Assembly: GCF_040567655.1 (NCBI RefSeq)
Contig: NZ_JBEXAC010000002.1
Location: 1,984,001 to 2,048,000, forward strand
Reading direction: 5' to 3'
Source of the DNA: Chitinophaga sp. H8
GTDB lineage: Bacteria; Bacteroidota; Bacteroidia; Chitinophagales; Chitinophagaceae
Length of the DNA stretch: 64,000 bases
Of the stretch, positions 18,501 through 26,125 are shown in pieces. Each line of letters starts with the position of its first letter. Position 1 is the stretch's first letter. Under the pieces are notes generated by a model. The model made no database searches. It saw nothing but the letters and a program-made list of their open reading frames with translations, and was not told the origin of the DNA. The position numbers and the translations under genes were made by a program.

Positions 18501-19335
18501 GCACATATACAGAGGTCCATCCTTTGGCGTGCAGCTGCATGGCGGTGTGCATATCTTCTGATAGTCCGGCAGCATGACCACCGATACTATCCAGCGCCGC
18601 CCTCCGGAAGGTGCAGTTGGCACCGATGGCCAGCACGGTACCATAGCTGTTCATCGTCATCATGATAGGCCCGTAAAACTGGAAGGTTTGCTGGGCGGCA
18701 CCCTTGGCGATCAGCCCGTCTCCCAGATTACTGTAAGCCTGCACGATCTGTACAAACCCTACTTTCGGGTTGTTGAAATAAGCCACTATGGGGTCCAGAA
18801 AATCAGGTGCAGGTACATGATCGGGATCCAGCACCACACATAGCTCCCCGGTGGCATATTGCAGCGCATTATTGATATTACCGGCTTTGGCATCTTTGCG
18901 GTTGTTGCGGGTTACATGACGCACGCCCAGCTGCTCGCACACACTTATCAGGTAAGGGTCATTGGCTTCATCACAGAGGTAAGTAGTATGTGGATACCTG
19001 ATCCGCTGTATGGCCGTCAGGGTATTTACAATCATTTCATAAGGCTCCCCGGGGCAAAAAGTAGTCAGGATGTCTACGGTGAAAGGGTGTTGTTCGGGAG
19101 GAGCTTTGGGAATGGAAATGGAAAAGTAGTGATACCATTCATGCAGTATGCGGAGGCAGTTGAAGGTGATGGCAAACATCAGCACCCAGTAAAAGGGGGC
19201 ATAGCCGATCTGTGTCCGCAGGAACAGACAATATAGTAAATAACCCATACTGCACACGCCCAGCAGGATCATCAATCGCAGGGTAAGCAGTTCCCACCGC
19301 GAGGGGGGAGATACCGGATCTAATGGCTTCATCAT
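15502..19335 (-). CDS. Membrane GT2 polysaccharide synthase fused to GH26 and a catalytically dead GH barrel
   Basis: A 1277-residue fusion. Two helices (about 17-60) lead into a cellulose-synthase-like GT2 domain: TTYLCDEAND (D122), VLDPDHVP (D170, D172), LSEDMHTA (E260, D261) and QQLKWARG (297-304, a Q-x-x-K-W form of the QxxRW motif). About six helices follow (335-490) and one more at 534-550. Residues 565-860 are a GH26 barrel with both catalytic acids: RFAHEADNP (E692) and MIAEMGS (E797). Residues 897-1190 are another barrel where the expected acid/base is replaced (AWNIGNT, T1009) and the nucleophile too (FITTWQ, T1122). An Ig-like domain ends the protein. Its start overlaps the upstream hydrolase stop as ATGA, implying translational coupling. 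It probably makes and trims an extracellular beta-glycan; substrate unknown. Confidence 0.88.
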   Translation of the reverse strand: MMKPLDPVSPPSRWELLTLRLMILLGVCSMGYLLYCLFLRTQIGYAPFYWVLMFAITFNCLRILHEWYHYFSISIPKAPPEQHPFTVDILTTFCPGEPYEMIVNTLTAIQRIRYPHTTYLCDEANDPYLISVCEQLGVRHVTRNNRKDAKAGNINNALQYATGELCVVLDPDHVPAPDFLDPIVAYFNNPKVGFVQIVQAYSNLGDGLIAKGAAQQTFQFYGPIMMTMNSYGTVLAIGANCTFRRAALDSIGGHAAGLSEDMHTAMQLHAKGWTSVYVPAVMARGLVPSTMSAYYSQQLKWARGTFELLVTTYPKLFKHFTWRQRLHYGTIPFHYFSGVIFLINFLIPILSLSLGLIPFRVDLVNFALLGLPMLTATVLIRHFVQRWVMEEEERGFHVVGGLLLIGTWWIYILGLVYTIIRKKVPYIPTPKDDNTPDSWTLGLPNIIMVMATIGAIIYGLWYDWNPYAWVMAGIAGVNCFILLFNIVVSYRKSLRRIQERSGIVQALLKYPLILKRQFWVFRHLHIYAGIRKLGLPLLLMMVFITWYFLGTNAEMPTVFTQKPVKGEQVFYTGIYSPGTTDGIPSMEEIKSYQQQHHTHFNIISLYIPWGDEQRCQVPDSLVQDIYRNGSFPMITWEPWAALFKNTAGNKALEQEQKIFAHISAGFFDHYLQQFSDQVKALRRPVYLRFAHEADNPAYPWSATGHNTPEEFKAAWQYVYNYFLRNGVSNVIWVWNPWSAEAVASYFPGKSYVDWIGITGLNYGPQRADSQWRAFSTLYAPFRKQPALRSGIPVMIAEMGSLTMAGRQEQWLEDALRDINGYKEIHAFVLFNSDQDQNILRPVANNVLDWKVQSPQALFDAQQKYTRIRNGGSTAPPPYPAVLTTAARHTPALPLALPGDTLRGLNYHKAEDWYRNLHSLTRLEITDDFKGMKKLGVNTIRRFGPGVYDRNILTVAKEQDMRINYGFWVPEIKDMQADKKMLAKLENTILHRVSALKDQRQITAWNIGNTNWQQLGNKYFKPALFYQQQAYLSWLEQLLTKMKAIDSSRPITVEVYLTDNIAPTLQWLHTAVPQADAFGIITGTDSTGLSQLDSIRVPYYISQIPVEHYITRLPPHLPVFITTWQDLQTRDFVTFDGLSDQWDRFKPAYFQLGSYWHTLPPQPLLPEIRILRPAKPTFAHSQLTYHALIYQQQGWQLADSVAHQLKFEWHLIKTDNYGNDMFLKSIGTGPSITIDIPENANQYRLYLEAVNGNQVRGTQTPLNTPLFHSLTKEKTTIP

Positions 19336-20666
19336 TGGCCCACTACGTAAAAAGGTGTATTCGTTGAAGCAAAATATCCGTTTTTATCGAATACTGTTGC
19401 AAATATCCGGTAAGGGCCTTCCTTTGCCGGTGTACGGAAAGTGGCCCCATATGTATTACAGTTGATCAGCAAACTGTCGAATACCGCCGGTGGTTGTCCT
19501 GTTACTTCATACCTGTGCTGGGTATACCAGTCTTCTTCCTGTATTTCCCAATGTACCCGGTAGGTACTGCGGGCACTATCCTGGAATACCAGTGTGGCAC
19601 TTTGCTCCTGGTTGGGGAGCAGCATCACATTGTCCTGTCCGCCCTTACCATCTACCAGCATGTACTTTAGGGACGGAGGTTTGTGTAAAGGCCATTGCCC
19701 GGTCCACAGATACTGCATCACATTTACTGTTTCCGAAGCGGCACCATTCCTGTCAAACAAGCTGAACCAGGTAGGGGTGCCTTCCTGTTTCTGTCCCCAG
19801 TAAAAGATACAGGCGCCCAGAAACCGGGGATTATTGACCGGCATATTTTCCTGGTAAAGCTGCATGTAATGGGAAGCGTTTTTGGTGCTGGTGTTCTCAA
19901 CAGGTGCGCCCCATGCCGTGTACGTTGCTTCCCAGGGACCGTTGATGCCCCATTCGGTAAGCAGGAAAGGACCATCCCAGAACCAGGAAAATTTATCAAG
20001 GTCGGCCTGCAACGTACGCAGCATGCCAAATGTATTAAAGGAAATGAGGTCCAGTCCCCGTACTTTCAGGCGGATATTATAAATAGATCTTCGCTCGAAA
20101 TTAGTCAGCGCTGTCGTTACCGGATGGTCGGGATCTGCTGTATGGATCATCTTCAGCAACCGGTTGTATACCGTGTAAAACGCATTAAAACGGAGCTTGT
20201 AGGGAAAGTCCAGCTCATTACCCAGACACCACATTAACAATGCCGGGTGGGATTTGTATTTGAGCACGATTTGTTGAAAGGCCGCATATTGTGCCGCTAC
20301 CTTGGTCTCATCTTCATAATAGGCTTCAATATTGCTCACCGGCATCGGAAACCCTGCTATCACCGCAATACCATGCGCCTGTGCATCGTCCAGGATATGC
20401 CCCAGGTTTAAAGTGTCCCAGGTGCGGATCGTATTACCTCCCGCTTCCTGCAACTGCTGCAGGTGTTCAGATCCTGCGGCGCCTTTGATGATATAAGGCG
20501 CCCCATTCCGGTAGAGGGTATACTTGTTATCGGTCTTTTTTATAAATACTTTCCCTTGCTGCGCAGGCGCCGGAGCTGACCGGCAACTGGCAAGACAAAT
20601 CATCCCTATTAAAATAACCGTACTGATAACGGTGGTTGTATGCCTGTAATATACGGGCTGGTGCAT
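19332..20666 (-). CDS. Lipoprotein glycoside hydrolase, GH2/GH5-like TIM barrel
   Basis: A 444-residue lipoprotein; the signal peptide ends LASC (Cys28). The barrel (about 40-330) carries GGNTIRTWDT, HGIAVIAGFPM, and both catalytic acids of the clan A layout: LLMWCLGNELD (acid/base E151) and FLLTEWGINGP (nucleophile E238). A C-terminal Ig-like domain (about 340-444) ends PYRIFATVFDKNGYFASTNT. It resembles the C-terminal barrel-plus-Ig part of the synthase fusion encoded directly after it, which lacks both acids. As a secreted hydrolase it could edit or recycle the polymer made by that synthase. The substrate cannot be assigned, and the exact GH family (2, 5 or a related barrel) is uncertain. 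Confidence 0.82.
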   Translation of the reverse strand: MHQPVYYRHTTTVISTVILIGMICLASCRSAPAPAQQGKVFIKKTDNKYTLYRNGAPYIIKGAAGSEHLQQLQEAGGNTIRTWDTLNLGHILDDAQAHGIAVIAGFPMPVSNIEAYYEDETKVAAQYAAFQQIVLKYKSHPALLMWCLGNELDFPYKLRFNAFYTVYNRLLKMIHTADPDHPVTTALTNFERRSIYNIRLKVRGLDLISFNTFGMLRTLQADLDKFSWFWDGPFLLTEWGINGPWEATYTAWGAPVENTSTKNASHYMQLYQENMPVNNPRFLGACIFYWGQKQEGTPTWFSLFDRNGAASETVNVMQYLWTGQWPLHKPPSLKYMLVDGKGGQDNVMLLPNQEQSATLVFQDSARSTYRVHWEIQEEDWYTQHRYEVTGQPPAVFDSLLINCNTYGATFRTPAKEGPYRIFATVFDKNGYFASTNTPFYVVGQ

Positions 20667-20754
20667 CGGTAATTCACTGTTTGGCCTGTACGATGGAAGC
20701 TCCCTTATTGCATCTCACGCTGACGTGCGCTAAAAATAAGGATTTTCTTCCAGA

Positions 20755-23145
20755 TTACTCCGACCGTAAGCTATCTACCGGATTGGTAAATGCTGCTTTC
20801 AGTGCTTTAAAGCTAATCGTGGTGAGGGCGATGATGACAGACCCTGCTCCGCCTGCCACAAATATCCACCAGCTGATATCAATATGGTACACAAAATGCT
20901 GGAGCCACTGATGCATAATGTACCAGGCAATAGGAGCAGCCATAAAGAAGGCAATAATAATGAGTATAACAAATTCTTTTGAAAACAGGTAAACAATGCT
21001 GCCGGCGCTGGCGCCCAGTACTTTGCGGATTCCCACTTCCTTAATACGTTGTGTGGTCATAAAGGAAACCAGTCCGTATAATCCCAGGCAGCTCAGAAAT
21101 ATCGCGATGAGGGAAAATGTTTTATAGAGTTGTGATAATTGGTTTTCTTCCTGGTAAAAGTTGGCAATCTGATCATCCGTAAACTGATATTCAAAAATAA
21201 GATTGGGAAAAGTGGCAGCCCAAAGTTTTTCAATGTTTTTGATAGCAGCGGGCAGCTGAGCCGTAGAAATCCTGATAGCCGCCTGGTTATATACTTCTTT
21301 CCTGCTGGCAATGAATAATGGTGCAATTGCTTCTTTAAGTGATTCAGAATGGAAATCTTTTACAACTCCCACAACCGTACCTTTTATAAAGCCATCCCAG
21401 AGATCGATTTCCTTGTGCAGTACTTCCCCGGGATCATGATATCCCAGTTTTTTTACCAGGGTTTCGTTGATCAGAAATTCTTTGATGGAATCTGTCGTGG
21501 TAATATTTCTGCCTGCCAGTAATTGGATCTGGTAGATGCTGAGATAATCTGTATCCACCCATTTACTGATGATAGAAAAATCAGTTTCTTTAACGGCATG
21601 GTTGAAGCGGATTCCGGTCCACCAGTTGCCAATACTGGCAGGAGGCGCGGAATTAAAACTCACCTGGCTTACTTCTTTTACCTGTAGTAGCTGATTGCGC
21701 AGATAGTTCAGCTTGCTGATATTAGCGCTATCATTGCGGAAAGGTACATTTACCACGGCTGTACTATTAAATCCCATAGGCGTTTTAGTGAAATAGTCCA
21801 GCTGTTTGATCAGCAGAAGGGTACCAATAATGAGCACCTGTGCAATGATAAACTGAAATATTACTAATCCTCTGCGAAGAGAAATTCCTGTGGTGTTTTT
21901 GGCAGCAAACCTGCTTTTTAAGGCAGCCAACGGATTGAATCCGGAGAGCACTAATGCAGGATAAAATCCGGCTAAAAAAGTAACGATCAGGGTAGTTATC
22001 AGGAGGAAGAGCAGGATGACAGGGGTGAACAGCAAATGAAGGGATAAGGTGATCCCCAGCATATTACCCACTGGTTTTAGCACCATACCAGCAATGCCTA
22101 CTGCCATTACTACCGCTATCAGTACCAGCATAAAAGTTTCCATCAGGAATTGCAGGTGTATCTGTCCCTTGTTGGAACCTAATACTTTTCTTACACCTAT
22201 TTCCTTGGATCTGTTGACTGCCTGTGCGGTAGACAGGTTAATGAAATTTACACATGCAATACCCAGGATAAAAGCGGCAATCAACCATAATGTGCGGATC
22301 CGTTCATGCGAAATGCTTCGCTCACTGAAATTGAGCGTGGTACTGTCAAAGTGTACATCCCCCAGTGATTGGAGCGCATAGCTATAGAGATTATCCGCAG
22401 GACGGTATTTTTTAGCAAAAACATCCAGCTGTTTATCTATGGCAGCGGCGGTTGTATTGCCTGGCAACATCACATAACAGGTATGCGCGCTATTGATACT
22501 GATCCAGTCTTTTGATGCAGATAAGCCTGTACGATGATAGGGCAGTACCATCCTGAACTGAAAGTCGGTGTTAGTTGGGATATTGGCAAGTATGCCTGTT
22601 ACCGTTACGATCAACCCATTTTCAATATTCAGGGATTTGCCCATGGCATTTTTCCAGTTGCCGAAATACTTCTCTGCTATTGCCTGGGTAATGACGGTAC
22701 TATTCGGCTCTTTCAGGGCTGTAGCCGGATTGCCAGCCAGCCAGGGAAAGTTAAACATCTCGAAGAAGGAAGGCGAAGTATATACCACCCCTTTATCTTC
22801 TTTGAATCTTTTACTGACCTCTCCGTTTGTACCGGGTACAGCTATCTGAATGTCTGACAGGGCAAAAAGCGGGGCTACTTCGAGGGAAGGGACATCGCTT
22901 TTCAATGCGGCAGGCATGGGAGCGGGGATGCTGGAAGCAGTTTCCCCCTTTCCATTTTTAAGCATCACCCGGTATATCCGGTCTTTCTTTGGATGAAAGG
23001 CATCAAAGCTTAGTTCAAAACGGATCACAATAAAAATGATCAGGCACACAGTGATGCCTGTTGTCAGTCCGGCAACATTGATAAATGTATAGCCTTTATT
23101 ACGCCATAAGCTCCTGAAAGCGGTTTTGAGGTAGTTGCGGATCAT
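20755..23145 (-). CDS. MacB/FtsX-type ABC transporter permease
   Basis: A 796-residue permease of the double-FtsX type frequent in Bacteroidota. It opens MIRNYLKTAFRSLWRNKGYT with helix 1 (INVAGLTTGITVCLIIFIVI). A MacB periplasmic core (about 45-250) is followed by three helices (INLSTAQAVNRSKEIGVRKV, VLGSNKGQIHLQFL), a linker region, a second periplasmic domain and the final FtsX block (QRIKEVGIRKVLGASAGSIV). Such permeases act with a MacB-like ATPase, usually encoded elsewhere, to move lipoproteins, peptides or antimicrobials or to relay envelope stress. No ATPase gene is nearby. It is 88 bp upstream of the glycan operon in the same direction, so read-through is possible. A second permease with the same layout lies at 46547-48931. 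Confidence 0.92.
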   Translation of the reverse strand: MIRNYLKTAFRSLWRNKGYTFINVAGLTTGITVCLIIFIVIRFELSFDAFHPKKDRIYRVMLKNGKGETASSIPAPMPAALKSDVPSLEVAPLFALSDIQIAVPGTNGEVSKRFKEDKGVVYTSPSFFEMFNFPWLAGNPATALKEPNSTVITQAIAEKYFGNWKNAMGKSLNIENGLIVTVTGILANIPTNTDFQFRMVLPYHRTGLSASKDWISINSAHTCYVMLPGNTTAAAIDKQLDVFAKKYRPADNLYSYALQSLGDVHFDSTTLNFSERSISHERIRTLWLIAAFILGIACVNFINLSTAQAVNRSKEIGVRKVLGSNKGQIHLQFLMETFMLVLIAVVMAVGIAGMVLKPVGNMLGITLSLHLLFTPVILLFLLITTLIVTFLAGFYPALVLSGFNPLAALKSRFAAKNTTGISLRRGLVIFQFIIAQVLIIGTLLLIKQLDYFTKTPMGFNSTAVVNVPFRNDSANISKLNYLRNQLLQVKEVSQVSFNSAPPASIGNWWTGIRFNHAVKETDFSIISKWVDTDYLSIYQIQLLAGRNITTTDSIKEFLINETLVKKLGYHDPGEVLHKEIDLWDGFIKGTVVGVVKDFHSESLKEAIAPLFIASRKEVYNQAAIRISTAQLPAAIKNIEKLWAATFPNLIFEYQFTDDQIANFYQEENQLSQLYKTFSLIAIFLSCLGLYGLVSFMTTQRIKEVGIRKVLGASAGSIVYLFSKEFVILIIIAFFMAAPIAWYIMHQWLQHFVYHIDISWWIFVAGGAGSVIIALTTISFKALKAAFTNPVDSLRSE

Positions 23146-23290
23146 GACTCGTTTTTCGATCTCCCGCTAAAGCAATGCCATATTTACCTGATATTGAAAA
23201 TCAGATAGTTGGAGCTGTCTTGTAGCGTTTGTTTGTCCGCTTTTAATACACGGCATGTTCACTTATGAATAAGCAAAAACCAGGTAGTGT

Positions 23291-23737
23291 TTAGTTTTGT
23301 TGTTCTGACAACTCTTTTATTTTATCCATAGCCTTGGGCCAGGTTTCCTGAAAGTAATCATAAAACTCCTCGGTGGTATCTGTTTCAACATCGAGGGTCG
23401 TTTTGCCATCCACCGTTTTAAGCGTGTAATTTTCCATAGCGCCGTGCCATTGCTGTGCATGTGCACTGGTCATATCTTCTATGCCCCCTTTATTGACAAC
23501 GCCAAGATGTTTGATAGACATGAATTGGTTGGGGATATTGTCTGCGATAGTAGAGAGCATGCCTTCATCAGTGTCGCCCAGAAATAACACTTTGCTGCCT
23601 TTTTGCCAATCTGTTTCCGCTCTGGAAGAAGGGTTGAAAGGTACTGTCCATATACGGTAAGTAGTATCATCCCAAAGGGTATTCCATACTTTTTCACGGG
23701 GGGCATCAATGGTAATGTGGAAAGTGAGCTTTTTCAT
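23291..23737 (-). CDS. SRPBCC-family protein (AHSA1-like)
   Basis: A 148-residue cytoplasmic START/Bet v1-fold protein. The ATG at 23737 gives the normal N-terminus MKKLTFHITIDAPREKVWNT; the longer frame upstream runs through a promoter. Family marks are the IDAPREKVWNTLWDDTTYRI helix, a YTLKTVDGKTTLDVETDTTE strand pair and the closing long helix FYDYFQETWPKAMDKIKELS. Members bind small hydrophobic molecules or act as stress proteins, and no specific ligand is evident. It is expressed from a tandem-repeat promoter shared with two other genes in the window. Confidence 0.85.
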   Translation of the reverse strand: MKKLTFHITIDAPREKVWNTLWDDTTYRIWTVPFNPSSRAETDWQKGSKVLFLGDTDEGMLSTIADNIPNQFMSIKHLGVVNKGGIEDMTSAHAQQWHGAMENYTLKTVDGKTTLDVETDTTEEFYDYFQETWPKAMDKIKELSEQQN

Positions 23738-23781
23738 AATACTGGATTTTAAAATAGAAAATCGGGTTTTGTGATATGCCA

Positions 23782-23851
23782 CAAAGATCACCTGCTTTGC
23801 AGATTTTTTTGCGGTGTATTAGCGACAAATTAAAGGGTGATTTACGACAAA
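23782..23851 (-). promoter_or_regulatory. Tandem TTTGTCG repeats plus -7-like element (site 2)
   Basis: On the minus strand TTTGTCGTAAATCACC (from 23851) and TTTGTCGCTAATACACC (from 23829) are direct repeats 22 bp apart. The TTTG of GATCTTTG (23789-23782) begins exactly 44 bp after the second repeat. The SRPBCC ATG is 44 bp further downstream. Repeat sequence, repeat spacing and distance to the -7 match site 1. Confidence 0.6.
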
Positions 23852-24028
23852 CCCCTGTTCCGGAAAAGGGCGGAATTCGACCTCCCGATAAATGGTTTAC
23901 GCCATTGGCTAGTTGGCTTCCCAAAGACGTGCGGCAGCCGTTATTTTTACAGCAGCAACCAGGTTTTGTTACCCGCCCTGTTAATTGACTGTAAGCTATC
24001 TATATATCAACTAAAACTATCAAACTCC

Positions 24029-24727
24029 ATGAAACATTTTCGATTTAACCTCACTGTACTGTTATGCGCATGCATACTGGCTGTTGCGGCCTGTACCAAA
24101 GAAGGCCCCGCCGGTCCGCAGGGAACTGCGGGTACTGCAGGGACTAACGGTACCAATGGCACGAATGGCGCTACCGGCCCTCAGGGGCCTGCTGGTCCGA
24201 AAGGTCCCACCGGCCCAACCGGTCCGCAAGGCCCGATGGGGAATGCCAATGTGAAAGTGGACACTTTTACGGTTAGAAGTGCCCAATGGCTTTATAGCTC
24301 TATTTACTGGTTCTCGACAGGTGGATCCACTTCGCAGGGATATGTTACCCGCTATTATGCACGTAATATTCCCAGCGTAAATGCAGATATCCTTACTAAA
24401 GGAATGGTACTGGTTTATTTTACTTCGGCCAGCAGCTATGATCCTATTGTATGGAGTCCCATGCCTTTCAGTTTTCTTGATAACAATAATGGAACATTCA
24501 CTTACAATTATGCATATGCTACCGCCATCGGGAAAGTAACCCTGCATTTCTTTTTTGGTAAGATAGGTGCTGCCGCTACCACTCCCACACTTGCTACTTT
24601 CCCGCTACCGGATACAAAAGTGAAAATCATCGTGGTATCCGGGCAGATCCTCGCAGGTGCACGAAGTGCGAATGTAGATCTGAATAACTATCAGGCTGTG
24701 GCCAATTGGCTGGGGCTGGACCAGTAA
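24029..24727 (+). CDS. Collagen-like lipoprotein
   Basis: A 232-residue lipoprotein; the ATG at 24029 gives a signal peptide with lipobox AVAAC (Cys22). Directly after the anchor come 15 Gly-X-Y triplets (residues about 26-71), rich in GPA, GPQ, GTN and GPT, which can form a collagen-like triple helix. Residues 72-232 form a beta-rich globular head of unknown function (VKVDTFTVRSAQWLYSSIYW). Similar lipoproteins with a short collagen stalk are common on Bacteroidota surfaces and may project a trimeric head. The gene ends in a strong terminator shared with the convergent hydrolase gene. Confidence 0.88.
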   Translation: MKHFRFNLTVLLCACILAVAACTKEGPAGPQGTAGTAGTNGTNGTNGATGPQGPAGPKGPTGPTGPQGPMGNANVKVDTFTVRSAQWLYSSIYWFSTGGSTSQGYVTRYYARNIPSVNADILTKGMVLVYFTSASSYDPIVWSPMPFSFLDNNNGTFTYNYAYATAIGKVTLHFFFGKIGAAATTPTLATFPLPDTKVKIIVVSGQILAGARSANVDLNNYQAVANWLGLDQ

Positions 24728-24738
24728 CCGGCGGTATA

Positions 24739-24784
24739 AAAACAGCAGAGATCCAGCGGCTACTTACCGGATCTCTGCTGTTTT
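24739..24784. terminator. Bidirectional intrinsic terminator
   Basis: A perfect 16-base-pair stem, AAAACAGCAGAGATCC and its complement, with a 14-base loop. The A run on one side and T run on the other make it functional in both directions. It separates the collagen-like lipoprotein (plus) from the alpha/beta hydrolase (minus). Confidence 0.9.
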
Positions 24785-24796
24785 AGTGATGAGCTG

Positions 24797-25726
24797 TTAA
24801 AACGTAGGTGGCGGCGCATTCAGGTCGGCATCCAGAAAATCAGTGACCATCGGTATCCACCAATCTGCCCGCATCATCATACCGATATGGGTTGTGCCGG
24901 GCAGAATGGCCAGCCGCGATTTTGGCAACCCATGTATATCTCCCATCTTACCACCCCCTTTGGCACGGAACAATTCCAGTGCGTGTTCATATCGTATGCC
25001 ATCGGCATCACCAATAGCCATGAATATCGGGGCCGGTATGTTCTTTACTGCTTTGGTCCAATCATAAGGCTTCAGGTCTATGCTGATCACTTTCTTTACG
25101 TATTCGTCAAAATGGGCGGGATCATTGCCCAGACTATCATACTGTTTCTGTATAGGAGAGCCTTTGAACATATCCGCGTTGATCGTGCTATACATCGCTT
25201 CTACATCGGGCCACCAGCCGTCATGCTTATAAGCACCGGATAATACCACCAACCTGCGCACCTGCTCCGGATGACGTATAGCCATCTGAAAAGCTACGCC
25301 ACCGCCCATACTATAACCCAATATGTCGGCACTATCTGTTTTGAGATGCTTAAGCAGGCCGGATACATCATCTGCCATCCCTTCATAACTAAATTCGCGG
25401 GGAATATCTTTGGTGCGGCCATGTCCCTGCATTTCTGCTACGATCACTTTCCGGTCCTTGGCCAGCATCGGAATGATATGTGACCAGTTCAACGGGATAT
25501 TCATATATGAGCCATGTATCAGCACAATGGGCTTTCCGTTTCCATACACCTCATAATACATTTTTAATCCGTTTACATCTGCATAACCGCTTTCTGCGGG
25601 CTTTAACTGTTGACCAGCGGTCGTGTCCTTCGGTGTAGCCGTAGTGTGCTGCCCTTCTTTAGGCCCCTGTTGGCAGGATACTATTGCCATCATAACACTG
25701 ATAAGAGAAAGCATATACCTGTTCAT
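24797..25726 (-). CDS. Alpha/beta-hydrolase lipoprotein
   Basis: A 309-residue lipoprotein. The ATG at 25726 gives a signal peptide with lipobox IVSC (Cys18); the longer open frame runs into the promoter. The hydrolase fold shows the oxyanion segment IVLIHGSYMN, the nucleophile elbow LGYSMGGGVA (Ser), the acid in AIGDADGI and the histidine in LPGTTHIGM. YADVNGLKMYYEVYGNGKPI is the usual opening of epoxide-hydrolase and haloperoxidase-like members. The substrate is not evident. It is expressed from the third copy of the tandem TTTGTCG promoter. Confidence 0.9.
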   Translation of the reverse strand: MNRYMLSLISVMMAIVSCQQGPKEGQHTTATPKDTTAGQQLKPAESGYADVNGLKMYYEVYGNGKPIVLIHGSYMNIPLNWSHIIPMLAKDRKVIVAEMQGHGRTKDIPREFSYEGMADDVSGLLKHLKTDSADILGYSMGGGVAFQMAIRHPEQVRRLVVLSGAYKHDGWWPDVEAMYSTINADMFKGSPIQKQYDSLGNDPAHFDEYVKKVISIDLKPYDWTKAVKNIPAPIFMAIGDADGIRYEHALELFRAKGGGKMGDIHGLPKSRLAILPGTTHIGMMMRADWWIPMVTDFLDADLNAPPPTF

Positions 25727-25751
25727 ATAGCATGCTGTTTTTGTTATGATA

Positions 25752-25820
25752 CAAATTTCGGGAACAATGAAATATAGCTTGCAGTGTGTATGCGACAATC
25801 ATAGGGGGAAATGCGACAAG
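25752..25820 (-). promoter_or_regulatory. Tandem TTGTCG repeats plus -7-like element (site 3)
   Basis: On the minus strand TTGTCGCATTTCCCCC (from 25819) and TTGTCGCATACACAC (from 25798) are direct repeats 21 bp apart. Allowing for the missing leading T, the repeat frame starts at 25799 and the TTTG of GAAATTTG (25759-25752) begins exactly 44 bp later. The hydrolase ATG is 25 bp downstream. Confidence 0.6.
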
Positions 25821-26125
25821 GAGGAATAATCCGGATTTGGAGGTTGCTACCAGCGTTGGTTTTTAAAACGATGCTGGTGCACTGGACGGAATCAAAAGTC
25901 AGTCGGCGAATGAGGAATAAAAAAATATCTTTACAGGTATAAGAAATAAAATAGGATGGACTTTCAGATAATGCTTACAGTTCCTTTGATAAGGTTTAAA
26001 AAGACACCCCATATTCAGCGTTTTGACATGGGTAGTGTTAATTACCATACCTCTGCAATTGATTAAGGCATATAAGCATCTGCTTAACAGACATACTTCA
26101 ATAGCAAAATATTTAATTTATAAAA
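25821..26125. other. AT-rich intergenic region
   Basis: About 300 bases between the hydrolase promoter and the first small membrane protein. Base composition turns AT-rich here and stays so to about 27.95 kb. No ORF, strong hairpin or full TAnnTTTG element was found. Confidence 0.5.
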
